Assembly (NCBI GenBank): GCA_013154075.1
Contig: JAADDG010000178.1
Coordinates: 1 to 23,703, forward strand
Reading direction: 5' to 3'
From: Campylobacterota bacterium
GTDB taxonomy: Bacteria; Campylobacterota; Campylobacteria; Campylobacterales; JAADDG01
Length of the DNA stretch: 23,703 nt
This document shows, in pieces, positions 1 through 7,889 of the stretch; position 1 is the first letter of the stretch, and each line of letters begins with the position of its first letter. Made by a program: the position numbers and the translations under genes. Below the pieces are notes generated by a model. It had not been told where the DNA came from. It saw nothing but the letters and a program-made list of their open reading frames with translations, and searched no databases.

Positions 1-16
1 TTATGTTTTTTTGCAT
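1..16 (-). CDS. Possible start of a divergent gene running off the left edge
   Basis: On the minus strand an ATG at 16-14 opens a frame reading M-Q-K-N-I to the edge of the window. It is preceded at 21-25 by GGAGT, a good ribosome binding site at 5-base spacing. A TATAAT on the minus strand at 72-67 could be its -10 box. Only five codons are visible, so the product cannot be named. The call rests on the binding site and the divergent layout opposite clpB. Confidence 0.35.
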
Positions 17-186
17 TTTTACTCCAAACTTAAATTTATAAATATCCTAAAAATAAAAATCGGTCTATTATATTTTAATTTGGCTAAAACTTCGATTAGT
101 TATCGACAAAATAGTCTCTTTAGAAAAAGAAAAACAAAGGATAAATTATTTTTTTAATAAAAATTGAATTTTTTCTATAATAATAC

Positions 187-216
187 TTGACAATAGTAGA
201 CTAAATTTAGTATAAT
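187..216 (+). promoter_or_regulatory. clpB promoter with HspR-operator-like sequence
   Basis: TTGACA at 187-192 and TATAAT at 211-216 are separated by 18 bases, a near-consensus sigma70 promoter about 30 bases ahead of the clpB start. Overlapping the -35 box is CTTGACA-N7-ACTAAAT (186-206). This matches 10 of 14 positions of the known HspR operator HAIR (CTTGAGT-N7-ACTCAAG). A perfect 12-bp palindrome, ACTAAATTTAGT, fills 200-211 between the two boxes. Repression by the HspR encoded at 7882-8256 is inferred. The rest of 17-246 is AT-rich and holds nothing else I recognise. Confidence 0.7.
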
Positions 217-246
217 TACGGCAACTAAAAATAAAGGGGTGAAAAA

Positions 247-2832
247 ATGAATAATATTTTCGAGAAATTGACTCATCAAATGACGCAAGCAATAGAGAGT
301 GCCGTCAGTTTGGCACTACACAATCAAAATCCCGAAGTCGATACCATTCACGTTTTATGGGCATTGATAACGGATAGCAATTCCATTTTAAATCAAGCGC
401 TAAATAGAATGAATATCGACAAAACGGCTATAGAGCTGGATATAAAAAGCGCAGCGGACAGACTTCCGAAATCTTCCGGCGTTACCAAAGAGAGCATAAA
501 GCTTTCAAGAAACCTTGCGGAGTCTTTACAAAAAGCCGAAGGTTTGATGGTAAAACAGGGAGATAAATATATAGCCGTAGATACCTGGATATTGGCCAAC
601 ATCGATAAATTCAAAGATATTTTCTCTAAATATCTCGATGTAATGGAGCTTAAGAAGACTTTCGAAGCCATAAGAGGCGGTAAAAAGATAGAGAGCCAAA
701 CGGCGGAAGAGACTCTTGAGGCTCTAAACAAATACGGTATAGATTTGACTCAAAAAGCTTTGGACGGAGAGCTCGATCCGGTAATCGGAAGAGACGAAGA
801 GATCCAAAGAATGATGCAAATATTAATAAGAAAAACCAAAAACAACCCTATTCTTTTGGGAGAGCCCGGTGTCGGTAAAACCGCACTCGTAGAAGGTTTG
901 GCTCAAAGAATAGCTAATAAAGAGGTGCCTCTATCTTTGCAAAACAAAAGAGTCGTAGCTCTCGATATGAGCGCTTTGATAGCGGGTGCGAAGTATAGAG
1001 GAGAGTTCGAGGATAGATTAAAAAGCGTAGTAAACGAAGTTAAAACGGCCGGAAACATTATCCTCTTTATCGATGAGATTCACACCATCGTCGGAGCCGG
1101 TGCGAGCGAAGGAAGTATGGATGCGGCAAACATCCTAAAACCCGCATTGGCAAGAGGAGAGCTTCATACGATCGGTGCGACGACTCTAAAAGAGTATAGA
1201 AAATATTTTGAAAAAGATGCGGCTTTGCAAAGAAGATTCCAACCCGTAAAAGTGGAAGAGCCTTCAATAAATCAAGCTCTTCAAATTTTAAGAGGATTGA
1301 AAGAGAGACTCGAGGCTCACCATAACGTTCAAATACTTGACAGCGCACTGGTAGCGGCCGCAAAACTTAGTGCAAGATATATTACCGACAGATATTTGCC
1401 GGACAAAGCGATCGACCTGATCGACGAGGCCGCAGCTCAGCTAAAAATGCAGATAGAGAGCGAGCCTTTCGAACTATCTAAAGTAAAAAGAGAGATCCAA
1501 AATCTGCTTGTAGAAAAAGAGGCTCTCTTGATGGAGAAGAATAAGAAAAACGAAGAGAGACTCAAAGAGATAGAGAAAGAGATTGCGGATCTTGAAGAGA
1601 AGAAAAGAAAACTTGAGGCTCAATTCGAGACCGAGAAGAGAGTTTTCAAAGAGATCGCCAAAATCAAAGAGGAGATCGAGAAGAAAAGAGTCGAGGCCGA
1701 GAGAGCCAAAAGAGAAGGCGATTATAACAAAGCGGCAGAAATCGAATACGGCCAAATTCCCGAGCTTGAGAGAAAGCTAAAAGAGCTAAACGAGCAGTGG
1801 GAGAAGATGCAAGAGGCCGGTACGCTTCTTAAAAATGCCGTCGATGAAGAGATGATCGCAAATATCGTCAGCAAATGGACCGGAATCCCGGTAGCTAAGA
1901 TGCTTCAAAGCGAAAAAGAGAAGATCTTGCACGTAGAAGACGAGCTTAGAAAAGAGGTTGTAGGCCAAGATCAAGCGATAAAAGCAGTCGCAAGAGCTAT
2001 CAAGAGAAATAAAGCCGGTCTTAGCGATCAAAACAGACCGATCGGAAGCTTTATGTTCCTTGGACCGACGGGAGTGGGTAAAACTCAAACGGCTAAAACT
2101 TTGGCCAAATTCCTATTCGATACGGAAAAAGCTCTTATTAGAATCGATATGAGCGAATATATGGAAAAACACGCCGTCTCAAGACTTGTCGGTGCGCCTC
2201 CGGGATACGTAGGATATGAAGAGGGAGGACAATTGACTGAAGCCGTTAGAAGAAAGCCTTACAGCGTAATTTTGTTCGACGAGATCGAAAAAGCGCATCC
2301 CGACGTATTCAATATCCTTCTTCAAGTGTTGGATGACGGAAGGCTGACCGATAACAAGGGTGTAACGGTAGATTTTAGAAATACGATCATAATTATGACA
2401 AGCAATATTGCAAGCGATAAGATTATGGAGTTTAGAGATCCGGTAGATAGAGAGGCCGCGGTAAAAGACGAGCTTAAGAAATATTTCAAACCGGAGTTCT
2501 TGAACAGACTCGACGATATCATAATCTTCAATCCTCTAACACAAGAGGCGATAGTTGAGATCGTAGATATTATGTTTAGAGGAATTCAAGAGAAATTGAA
2601 AGAAAGAGACATAAAAGTGGAGCTTACCCAAAAAGCCAAAGAGCTTGTGGCAAAAGCCGGATTCGATCCCGTTTACGGAGCAAGACCGCTTAAGAGAGCT
2701 ATATATGATCTCGTAGAAGACAATTTGGCCGAATTGATTCTCGAAGACAAAATTCAAGACGGTGACAGCGTAAAATTTGACGCCGAAGGCGATACGGTAG
2801 TAATCTACGTAAACGGTCAAAAAGTTAAATAA
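247..2832 (+). CDS. clpB: ATP-dependent chaperone ClpB (disaggregase)
   Basis: ClpB is a cytosolic hexameric AAA+ disaggregase that threads aggregated proteins through its pore with the help of DnaK/DnaJ. The 861 residues match the family's usual length and order: an N-terminal Clp domain (about 1-145), AAA-1 with Walker A GEPGVGKT (K211) and Walker B D276-E277, a long charged coiled-coil M domain (about 400-525), then AAA-2 with Walker A GPTGVGKT (K612) and Walker B D678-E679. The M domain separates it from ClpA, and I see no ClpP-docking loop reason to call ClpC. The start is supported by AAGGGGTG seven bases upstream. It is transcribed alone and closed by a hairpin terminator. The promoter carries HspR-like sites, so heat-shock control is likely. 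Confidence 0.97.
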   Translation: MNNIFEKLTHQMTQAIESAVSLALHNQNPEVDTIHVLWALITDSNSILNQALNRMNIDKTAIELDIKSAADRLPKSSGVTKESIKLSRNLAESLQKAEGLMVKQGDKYIAVDTWILANIDKFKDIFSKYLDVMELKKTFEAIRGGKKIESQTAEETLEALNKYGIDLTQKALDGELDPVIGRDEEIQRMMQILIRKTKNNPILLGEPGVGKTALVEGLAQRIANKEVPLSLQNKRVVALDMSALIAGAKYRGEFEDRLKSVVNEVKTAGNIILFIDEIHTIVGAGASEGSMDAANILKPALARGELHTIGATTLKEYRKYFEKDAALQRRFQPVKVEEPSINQALQILRGLKERLEAHHNVQILDSALVAAAKLSARYITDRYLPDKAIDLIDEAAAQLKMQIESEPFELSKVKREIQNLLVEKEALLMEKNKKNEERLKEIEKEIADLEEKKRKLEAQFETEKRVFKEIAKIKEEIEKKRVEAERAKREGDYNKAAEIEYGQIPELERKLKELNEQWEKMQEAGTLLKNAVDEEMIANIVSKWTGIPVAKMLQSEKEKILHVEDELRKEVVGQDQAIKAVARAIKRNKAGLSDQNRPIGSFMFLGPTGVGKTQTAKTLAKFLFDTEKALIRIDMSEYMEKHAVSRLVGAPPGYVGYEEGGQLTEAVRRKPYSVILFDEIEKAHPDVFNILLQVLDDGRLTDNKGVTVDFRNTIIIMTSNIASDKIMEFRDPVDREAAVKDELKKYFKPEFLNRLDDIIIFNPLTQEAIVEIVDIMFRGIQEKLKERDIKVELTQKAKELVAKAGFDPVYGARPLKRAIYDLVEDNLAELILEDKIQDGDSVKFDAEGDTVVIYVNGQKVK

Positions 2833-2833
2833 A

Positions 2834-2858
2834 AAAAGCGGGGGCTCCTCCCGCTTTT
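2834..2858 (+). terminator. Intrinsic terminator after clpB
   Basis: An inverted repeat begins two bases after the clpB stop. AAAAGCGGG at 2834-2842 pairs with CCCGCTTTT at 2850-2858, with a possible further G-T pair and a short CTC-centred loop. The stem is GC-rich at its core and ends in four T. Seven A on the 5' side would give a T-run if it were read from the minus strand. It lies only 11 bases before the next start codon, so some readthrough is probably needed to express that gene unless it has its own promoter inside clpB. Confidence 0.8.
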
Positions 2859-2869
2859 AAAGAAAAAAA

Positions 2870-3661
2870 ATGAAATATTGGCTACAAGAGATCAAAGAGA
2901 TAGAAAAAGACAATATCAACTCCGCAACCTTCATAACCTTCAAAGCGATAGATCTTATCGAACAAATGGCGCAAAAAGAGAGTGAAAACGATCTGAAAAA
3001 GGCTTTTGCTCTTTTGAAAAATTCTCATCCGATGATGGCGGTTTTGTATAATTTCTGCTTATTGGGAGAGGATTTTTTAAAAAAGCACTCTAAAGATAAT
3101 TTAAAATATTTTTGCGAAAGATTCAAAAAAGATTTCAAAAAAGCAAACGAAACAGTAATAGAGAAAGCCTCAAAAGAGCTACGAAACATCCAAACCGTTT
3201 TAACCCATTCGTTTAGTTCGCTCGTTTTTCAAGCCATATTAAACTCTTACGAAACAAACAAAAATATAAAAGTCATCTGCACGGAGTCTCGACCTAAAAA
3301 CGAGGGAGTTATTTTAGCCGAAAAATTAAAACAAAAAGGAATAAAAACTATCTTGATAACCGACGCTTCGGCTCCATATTTCGTAAAAAAGTGCGATAAA
3401 ATTCTCATAGGAGCGGACGGAGTCTCAAAAGATTATCTTGTGCATAAGATAGGAACCTTAGGCATCGCTTTAGCTGCGAAGAACTTCAGCAAAGAGATTA
3501 TTTCACTCGCTCCTAAAATAAAATTTTGGCCGAAAAATTACAAAATCCCAAAAGAGGAGCCCAAAAATCCAAAAGAAGTGACGGATAAAAACTTAAACGT
3601 CGTCAATCTATACTTCGATCAAACTCCAAAAGATTTGATATCCAAATTTATAACCGATTAA
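2870..3661 (+). CDS. IF-2B/MtnA-fold protein, function unknown
   Basis: The 263-residue protein has the C-terminal Rossmann-like core of the eIF-2B alpha / MtnA / ribose-1,5-bisphosphate isomerase family (PF01008). Visible pieces are TESRPKNEG, the DKILIGADGV segment with the conserved aspartate (D183), and HKIGTLGIALAAK. The sugar-phosphate isomerases of this family use a Cys plus this Asp. Here the Cys region reads THSFSS (H113-S116), as in eIF2B-type regulatory members, so isomerase activity is doubtful. The N-terminal third is helical and specific to this subgroup. The start lies 11 bases after the clpB terminator and has only a weak AAAGAA binding site. It may be a nucleotide or sugar-phosphate binding protein; family membership is firm but the role is open. 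Confidence 0.85.
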   Translation: MKYWLQEIKEIEKDNINSATFITFKAIDLIEQMAQKESENDLKKAFALLKNSHPMMAVLYNFCLLGEDFLKKHSKDNLKYFCERFKKDFKKANETVIEKASKELRNIQTVLTHSFSSLVFQAILNSYETNKNIKVICTESRPKNEGVILAEKLKQKGIKTILITDASAPYFVKKCDKILIGADGVSKDYLVHKIGTLGIALAAKNFSKEIISLAPKIKFWPKNYKIPKEEPKNPKEVTDKNLNVVNLYFDQTPKDLISKFITD

Positions 3662-4030
3662 TTAAGCTATCAAAAGTTCCCTTTTACCGGCTCTTTTTCT
3701 AATCCAATTTATCGTCTTTAAAACGGGCTCTCTTTTTACAAGCCATCTTTCAAATTTATATTTCCCCGGAAAATCGGTAATCATCAATCCGATTAAAATA
3801 GTCAATACACCCTGTCCAGGCAAAACAAGCATCAAAATTCCCCCGATTATCAAAACAATACCTACGATATTTTTCACTATATTAAAAATCCCCGATCCCT
3901 TTAGCCATTTCTCTTTAGGACGGTGTTCATGAGCAAAATAATCGTAAGGAAGTTTTATAACGAAATAGGGGATAGCCACCAAACTGAAAACAAAAGAGAC
4001 GACGGACAAAACGATAAAAAACTCAATCAC
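3662..4030 (-). CDS. PGPGW-type small transmembrane protein
   Basis: A 122-residue membrane protein resembling the putative transmembrane PGPGW family (PF09656). It has a hydrophobic N-terminal segment (about 3-25), a basic amphipathic stretch with YFAHEHRPKEKWLKG, then a second hydrophobic hairpin (about 52-86) containing the hallmark LPGQG and a following FPGK...ER motif. The C-terminus is basic. No biochemical role is established for this family. The start is GTG at 4030, overlapping the aguB stop by 8 bases, which suggests translational coupling as the last gene of the operon that begins with the response regulator. Its TAA is directly next to the TAA of the converging IF-2B-like gene, the two being halves of TTAATTAA. 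Confidence 0.8.
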   Translation of the reverse strand: MIEFFIVLSVVSFVFSLVAIPYFVIKLPYDYFAHEHRPKEKWLKGSGIFNIVKNIVGIVLIIGGILMLVLPGQGVLTILIGLMITDFPGKYKFERWLVKREPVLKTINWIRKRAGKRELLIA

Positions 4031-4895
4031 AAAACCTCTTTTGCAAATCTTTAAAACACTCTATTCTTCTATCTCTAAAAAAGGGCCAAATACGCCTTAC
4101 ATCCTCCATTCTCCTTTTATCTATATCCACAAACAAAATCTCCTCTTTATCAAACGAGGCTCTTTTCAAAATCTCTCCCTGAGGTCCCGCGACAAAAGAG
4201 GCACCCCAAAATCTAATACCGTTTAAAGCTTTGGTATGATCCTCTTCAAACCCTACCCTATTTACGGCAATCAAATAGACTCCGTTGGCTATCGCATGAC
4301 CTCTTTGAACCGTAAGCCAAGCTTCATACTGCCTCTTTTTCTCCTCTTCGCTATCTTCGTCAAACCATCCTATGGCGGTGGGATAGATAAGCACCTCCGC
4401 CCCCTTCAAAGCCATAATTCTCGCAGCTTCCGGATACCATTGATCCCAGCATACAAGTACGCCGAGTCTCCCCACACTCGTATCTATCGGCTCAAATCCC
4501 AAATCTCCGGGAGTGAAATAGAACTTCTCATAAAATCCGGGGTCGTCGGGAATATGCATTTTTCTGTATTTTCCTGCGATAGATCCGTCTTTTTCGAAAA
4601 CTACGGCGGTATTGTGATAAAGTCCCGCAGCTCTTTTTTCAAAAAGAGAGGTTACCAAAACCACACCGTTTTCTTTAGCCGCATTCGACCAAAATTTCAC
4701 GTCATCCTCGAAACTTTCGGCCAAATCGAAATTGTTAACGTCTTCGGTTATGCAAAAGTAATTTCCTTGATGAAGCTCTTGCAAGACAACTAACTCGGCT
4801 CCCTCTTTAGAAGCCTTTTTTATCATCTCAACGCTCTTTTTTACAGTATCTTCTTTGTTCCCTTCATACCGATGCTGAATCAAAGCCGCTTTCAT
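4023..4895 (-). CDS. aguB: N-carbamoylputrescine amidase (nitrilase family)
   Basis: AguB hydrolyses N-carbamoylputrescine to putrescine, CO2 and ammonia, the last step of the arginine/agmatine route to polyamines, in the cytosol. The 290 residues match the family length. The nitrilase-fold triad is visible: E40 in VLQELHQG, K112 in YRKMH, and C149 in VCWDQWYPEA. The CWDQW(Y/F)PE and YPTAIGW motifs are typical of AguB rather than of other nitrilase branches. The ATG at 4895 has a good GGGAG site, so its 32-base overlap with the end of the sensor kinase gene is real. Agmatine deiminase (aguA), the expected partner, is not in the window. A related amidase substrate cannot be fully excluded. Confidence 0.92.
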   Translation of the reverse strand: MKAALIQHRYEGNKEDTVKKSVEMIKKASKEGAELVVLQELHQGNYFCITEDVNNFDLAESFEDDVKFWSNAAKENGVVLVTSLFEKRAAGLYHNTAVVFEKDGSIAGKYRKMHIPDDPGFYEKFYFTPGDLGFEPIDTSVGRLGVLVCWDQWYPEAARIMALKGAEVLIYPTAIGWFDEDSEEEKKRQYEAWLTVQRGHAIANGVYLIAVNRVGFEEDHTKALNGIRFWGASFVAGPQGEILKRASFDKEEILFVDIDKRRMEDVRRIWPFFRDRRIECFKDLQKRFCD

Positions 4896-6132
4896 TCAAA
4901 CTCCCTTTCTCTTTCTCAAACGAAAATATATTATACCCATCCTCAAATCTATAACCAAGCTTCATTCCGTGAGCTTCCAAAATACTCACCACTATATAAA
5001 GCCCCAGACCGAAACTCTGAGAGCTTGTCGTACCCTTAACGAAAGGCTCGATATAGTATGAGATATCATGCTCAAGCTTTTTGCCTTTATTGATAAACTC
5101 TATCTTATCTTTCGATATTTTTATAATCACCCTTTTATCGGTAGAGTATTTTAAAGCGTTATCTATCATATTTTTCATAGCGATAGCAAACAGCTTAAAA
5201 TCGACCGCTATCGAGATATCTTCCACAACCTCTATTTTGACTTTTGGAGAGTTTTTCTCCAAAAGCATAAGATCCAAAGCCTCATCCAAGATATCTATCA
5301 CTCTATAGTGTCTCTTTTCTTGCGTACCGAATCCCGAAGTTAGCTGTTCTATGGCTATAAATTCGTTCAAAAGACTCTCAAGTCTTTGAAAAACCCTCTC
5401 GAGTCTCTCTTTTTGTTTGGAATCCGGAAGCATCTCGGTACTGATCACTCCTTTGGTAATAGGAGTTTTAAATTCGTGCATAACGTTTCTTAGAAACAAG
5501 ACTCTTGAGTTGTTGAGTTTTTTTATCTGCTCCACCGCATTATGAAAAGCGTTCGATACTTGAGAGATCTCGTCCGTACCGTCCGTTTTGCAGTTAATAT
5601 CGAGATCTCCGTGAGCAAATTTGTCAATCTCTCTTTTTAGCCTTATCAAAGGAATAACCCTTCTAATCGTAAAAACGTAAGTTACCAGAAGAATGATAAC
5701 AATGGCCGTAAAAATAAGCTCTATGATTCTATATCTATAGGGCTGAAAAAGGACGTCTTTTAAAATAATTTTTTCTTTCAAACTCTCTATCAAGAGATAA
5801 TACTCTCTTTTAAAATATAAAATGGTGCTGCTTCCTATAGGAGAGGAGATTTTTTGAATCCTTTCCGCCGAGTTTAAAATATCTCTTTTTCGCGATTTAT
5901 CCTTAACCACTTTCATTCCGTACTCTTTTAGCTTCTTCTCAAGCCTCTCATCCGGATCGTGGTTGTAAAGATATGTCAAAGTAAGTTTCGAGACAATCGT
6001 ATATTTATTGTTAAGCTCATCGGTATAACGCTCCTGATCGAACCTCATCAAATAAAAAAACGCCAAAATAATTCCGATAAGTGCAAGTAAAAATATAAAA
6101 GTTATTTTATAGGTAATAGAATACTTATTCAT
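4864..6132 (-). CDS. Sensor histidine kinase, ArsS-like
   Basis: A 422-residue inner-membrane kinase that would phosphorylate the response regulator encoded just upstream. It has TM1 (about 9-29), a roughly 100-residue periplasmic sensor region rich in charged residues, TM2 (about 137-156), HAMP (about 157-207), a dimerisation helix with the phospho-acceptor H219 in MHEFKTPITK, and an ATPase domain with an N-box (NMIDNALKY, N321 and N325) and a G-box (FGLGLYIV, 374-381). Sequence style and partner resemble the Helicobacter pylori acid-responsive ArsS and its Campylobacterota relatives, but the sensor region is too variable to predict the signal. ATGA at 6132-6129 couples it to the regulator gene. 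Confidence 0.92.
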   Translation of the reverse strand: MNKYSITYKITFIFLLALIGIILAFFYLMRFDQERYTDELNNKYTIVSKLTLTYLYNHDPDERLEKKLKEYGMKVVKDKSRKRDILNSAERIQKISSPIGSSTILYFKREYYLLIESLKEKIILKDVLFQPYRYRIIELIFTAIVIILLVTYVFTIRRVIPLIRLKREIDKFAHGDLDINCKTDGTDEISQVSNAFHNAVEQIKKLNNSRVLFLRNVMHEFKTPITKGVISTEMLPDSKQKERLERVFQRLESLLNEFIAIEQLTSGFGTQEKRHYRVIDILDEALDLMLLEKNSPKVKIEVVEDISIAVDFKLFAIAMKNMIDNALKYSTDKRVIIKISKDKIEFINKGKKLEHDISYYIEPFVKGTTSSQSFGLGLYIVVSILEAHGMKLGYRFEDGYNIFSFEKEKGSLNESGFDSASV

Positions 6133-6809
6133 TGAATAAATTTATACCCTATTCCTCGAACAGCTTTTATGAATCGCGGATTTTTGGAGGTTTCTCCAAG
6201 CTTGGTTCTGATTCTGCCGATAATTACGTCTATACTTTTGTTTGTACTCTCTTCGCTTATGGCCTCCACGTTATAAATAAGCTCCTCTCTTGAAACGACT
6301 CCTCCTTCCTTTTTCATAAGATAGGCCAAAATGCCAAACTCCGCACTCGTTAATTTGAGAGGTTCTCCTTTGTATAAAATCTCTCTTTTACGCTCATCCA
6401 ATACAAGATCTTTTTTAATTTCCTCTTTTTTTTGAATTTTCGGCTCTTTTCTTCTAAGAAGGCTTTTTATTCTCGCTTGAAGCTCTCTTGGGTTATAAGG
6501 TTTTGGCAGATAATCGTCCGCACCTCTTTTCTCCAAAGCCTCCACTTTATCGTTGATATCGTGCCTTGCCGAAGAGATGATTATGGGAATATCGTGATGC
6601 TTTTTTCGAATCTCGCTGCATACTTCCAATCCGTCGATATCGGGAAGTGTCAAATCCAAAATTACCAAATCGAAATCTTCGATATTCAGTTTTGACATTC
6701 CTATGTAAGGATTCTCTACATTCACAACCTCTATATCAAACTGCTCAAGATATTCCGTCAAAATTTCAGCCAATTCAATATCATCCTCTATCATCAAAAC
6801 TTTTATCAT
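6129..6809 (-). CDS. OmpR-family response regulator, ArsR-like
   Basis: A 226-residue transcription regulator. The receiver domain (about 1-118) has acidic pocket residues D9-D10, phosphoacceptor D52 in VILDLTLPD, and K103 in YLPKPYNPREL. A winged-helix DNA-binding domain follows (about 130-226, ending IRTKLGE...VRGIGYKF). It is the first gene of a four-gene operon with the kinase, aguB and the PGPGW protein. The ATG at 6809 follows AGAGG at 9-base spacing. Similarity is to the ArsR/ArsS type regulators of Campylobacterota (not the arsenic repressor of the same name). Whether it controls aguB and polyamine supply is inference from gene order. Confidence 0.93.
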   Translation of the reverse strand: MIKVLMIEDDIELAEILTEYLEQFDIEVVNVENPYIGMSKLNIEDFDLVILDLTLPDIDGLEVCSEIRKKHHDIPIIISSARHDINDKVEALEKRGADDYLPKPYNPRELQARIKSLLRRKEPKIQKKEEIKKDLVLDERKREILYKGEPLKLTSAEFGILAYLMKKEGGVVSREELIYNVEAISEESTNKSIDVIIGRIRTKLGETSKNPRFIKAVRGIGYKFIQ

Positions 6810-6869
6810 ATTACACGGCCTCTTTTTTTTAATTTTTGGGAAAAATTAGCGAAAAATACAACTGTTAAG

Positions 6870-6898
6870 ATTATATCAAAAAAACTTCATATATTTGA
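6870..6898 (-). promoter_or_regulatory. Probable promoter of the response regulator operon
   Basis: On the minus strand TATAAT lies at 6875-6870, preceded by TTTTTTTGA. This is the layout usual in Campylobacterota, where a T-rich tract replaces a conserved -35 box. It sits about 60 bases ahead of the regulator start and back to back with the cbpA promoter, so the two operons share a 160-base control region. Confidence 0.55.
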
Positions 6899-6906
6899 AA
6901 CTTAAA

Positions 6907-6921
6907 CTATGATTGACATAG
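6907..6921. promoter_or_regulatory. Inverted repeat overlapping the cbpA -35 box
   Basis: CTATG at 6907-6911 and CATAG at 6917-6921 form perfect 5-bp arms around ATTGA, overlapping the cbpA -35 box at 6913-6918. This placement suits a repressor. HspR autoregulation of cbpA-hspR is known in related species, but this repeat does not match the HAIR consensus well, so the binding protein is uncertain. Confidence 0.4.
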
Positions 6922-6942
6922 ACTAAACTTTTATGATATAAT
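6913..6942 (+). promoter_or_regulatory. Promoter of cbpA-hspR
   Basis: TTGACA at 6913-6918 and TATAAT at 6937-6942 are spaced 18 bases apart, the same boxes and spacing as at clpB. TAGACTAAA (6919-6927) lies in the spacer, and the identical nine bases lie in the clpB spacer at 197-205. The transcript would begin near 6949, and AGGAG at 6961-6965 serves the GTG start. Confidence 0.7.
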
Positions 6943-6971
6943 TGCAATAAAAAATATTATAGGAGATAAGA

Positions 6972-7889
6972 GTGAGCAAAAGTTTATATGAAACACTCGG
7001 CGTTAGTCCGGACGCTTCCGCCGACGAGATCAAAAAAGCTTATAGAAAATTAGCGAGAAAATATCATCCCGATATCAATAAAGATCCCGGAGCGGAAGAG
7101 AAATTCAAAGAGATTAACGCCGCATACGAAATTTTAAGCGACCCCGAAAAGAGAGCTAAATATGACCAATTCGGAGACGACATTTTCGGTGGACAAAATT
7201 TCCACGATTTTACACAAAGCCATGCAAACGCCGCCGATTTGGACGAGATACTAAGAAATATATTCGGAGGAGGTTTCAGTAGCGGCGGTTTCGGAGGTTT
7301 CGGGGGCTTTAGCGGCAGTAGAAGAAGCGGAGGTTTCGAAGATTTCGGATTCGGAGGTTTCGGACAACCGGATCTTGACGTAAGAGCGAAAATAACGATT
7401 CCGTTTGACGTAGCTTTGCACGGAGGTACGCATAGCATAAACTATAACAATCAAAATTTCGACGTTAGAATTCCGGCCGGTATAAAAACCGGAGACAAAT
7501 TAAGAATCAGAGGAAAAGGCAAAACGTATCAAAACAAAACCGGAGATTTGATTCTTACGGTGGAAGTGGCTCCGAGTCCGGAATACGAGCTAAACGGAAA
7601 CGATCTTGTCAAAAAGCTCCCGATCTCCTTAAAAACGGCACTTTTCGGCGGAAAAGTGAAAGTAACCACTCCTTACAAAGAGGTAACTATGAAAGTGCCC
7701 AAAGGCGTTAAATGTAACCAAAAATTAAGAATCAAAGGGCACGGTTTTCCCGACAGAAAGACTCAGACAAAAGGTGATCTCTATCTGAAACTCGATATAG
7801 TCTTCCCGAAAATAGAGGAGTTGGATGGAGATTTGGTAAAATTGATGGAAGAAAAATTACCGAGATTGACAGGAGAGCAAGATGCATAG
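6972..7889 (+). CDS. cbpA: DnaJ-like co-chaperone CbpA (class II J protein)
   Basis: A 305-residue J-domain co-chaperone that stimulates DnaK ATPase and delivers clients. It has an N-terminal J domain with HPD at 32-34 (YHPDINKDP), a Gly/Phe-rich linker (about 92-132) made of GGF repeats, then two beta-barrel substrate-binding domains and a dimerisation end. The four CxxCxGxG zinc repeats of true DnaJ are absent, which identifies the CbpA/class II type. The start is GTG at 6972, six bases after AGGAG. The stop overlaps the start of hspR by 8 bases, so the chaperone and repressor are co-translated. In H. pylori and C. jejuni the same cbpA-hspR pairing is repressed by HspR. Confidence 0.95.
   Translation: MSKSLYETLGVSPDASADEIKKAYRKLARKYHPDINKDPGAEEKFKEINAAYEILSDPEKRAKYDQFGDDIFGGQNFHDFTQSHANAADLDEILRNIFGGGFSSGGFGGFGGFSGSRRSGGFEDFGFGGFGQPDLDVRAKITIPFDVALHGGTHSINYNNQNFDVRIPAGIKTGDKLRIRGKGKTYQNKTGDLILTVEVAPSPEYELNGNDLVKKLPISLKTALFGGKVKVTTPYKEVTMKVPKGVKCNQKLRIKGHGFPDRKTQTKGDLYLKLDIVFPKIEELDGDLVKLMEEKLPRLTGEQDA

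Noticed and set aside
187..246. CIRCE element for HrcA at clpB
   Set aside because: The TTAGCACTC-N9-GAGTGCTAA pattern is absent. The repeat present resembles the HspR operator instead.
4236..4793. Long plus-strand open frame of 185 codons opposite aguB
   Set aside because: It lies entirely antisense to a clear nitrilase-family gene with full catalytic triad, and its translation has no family features or ribosome site.
7261..7380. Tandem DNA repeat in cbpA
   Set aside because: The repeated GGAGGTTTC-like units encode the normal Gly/Phe-rich linker of J proteins, so coding constraint explains them.
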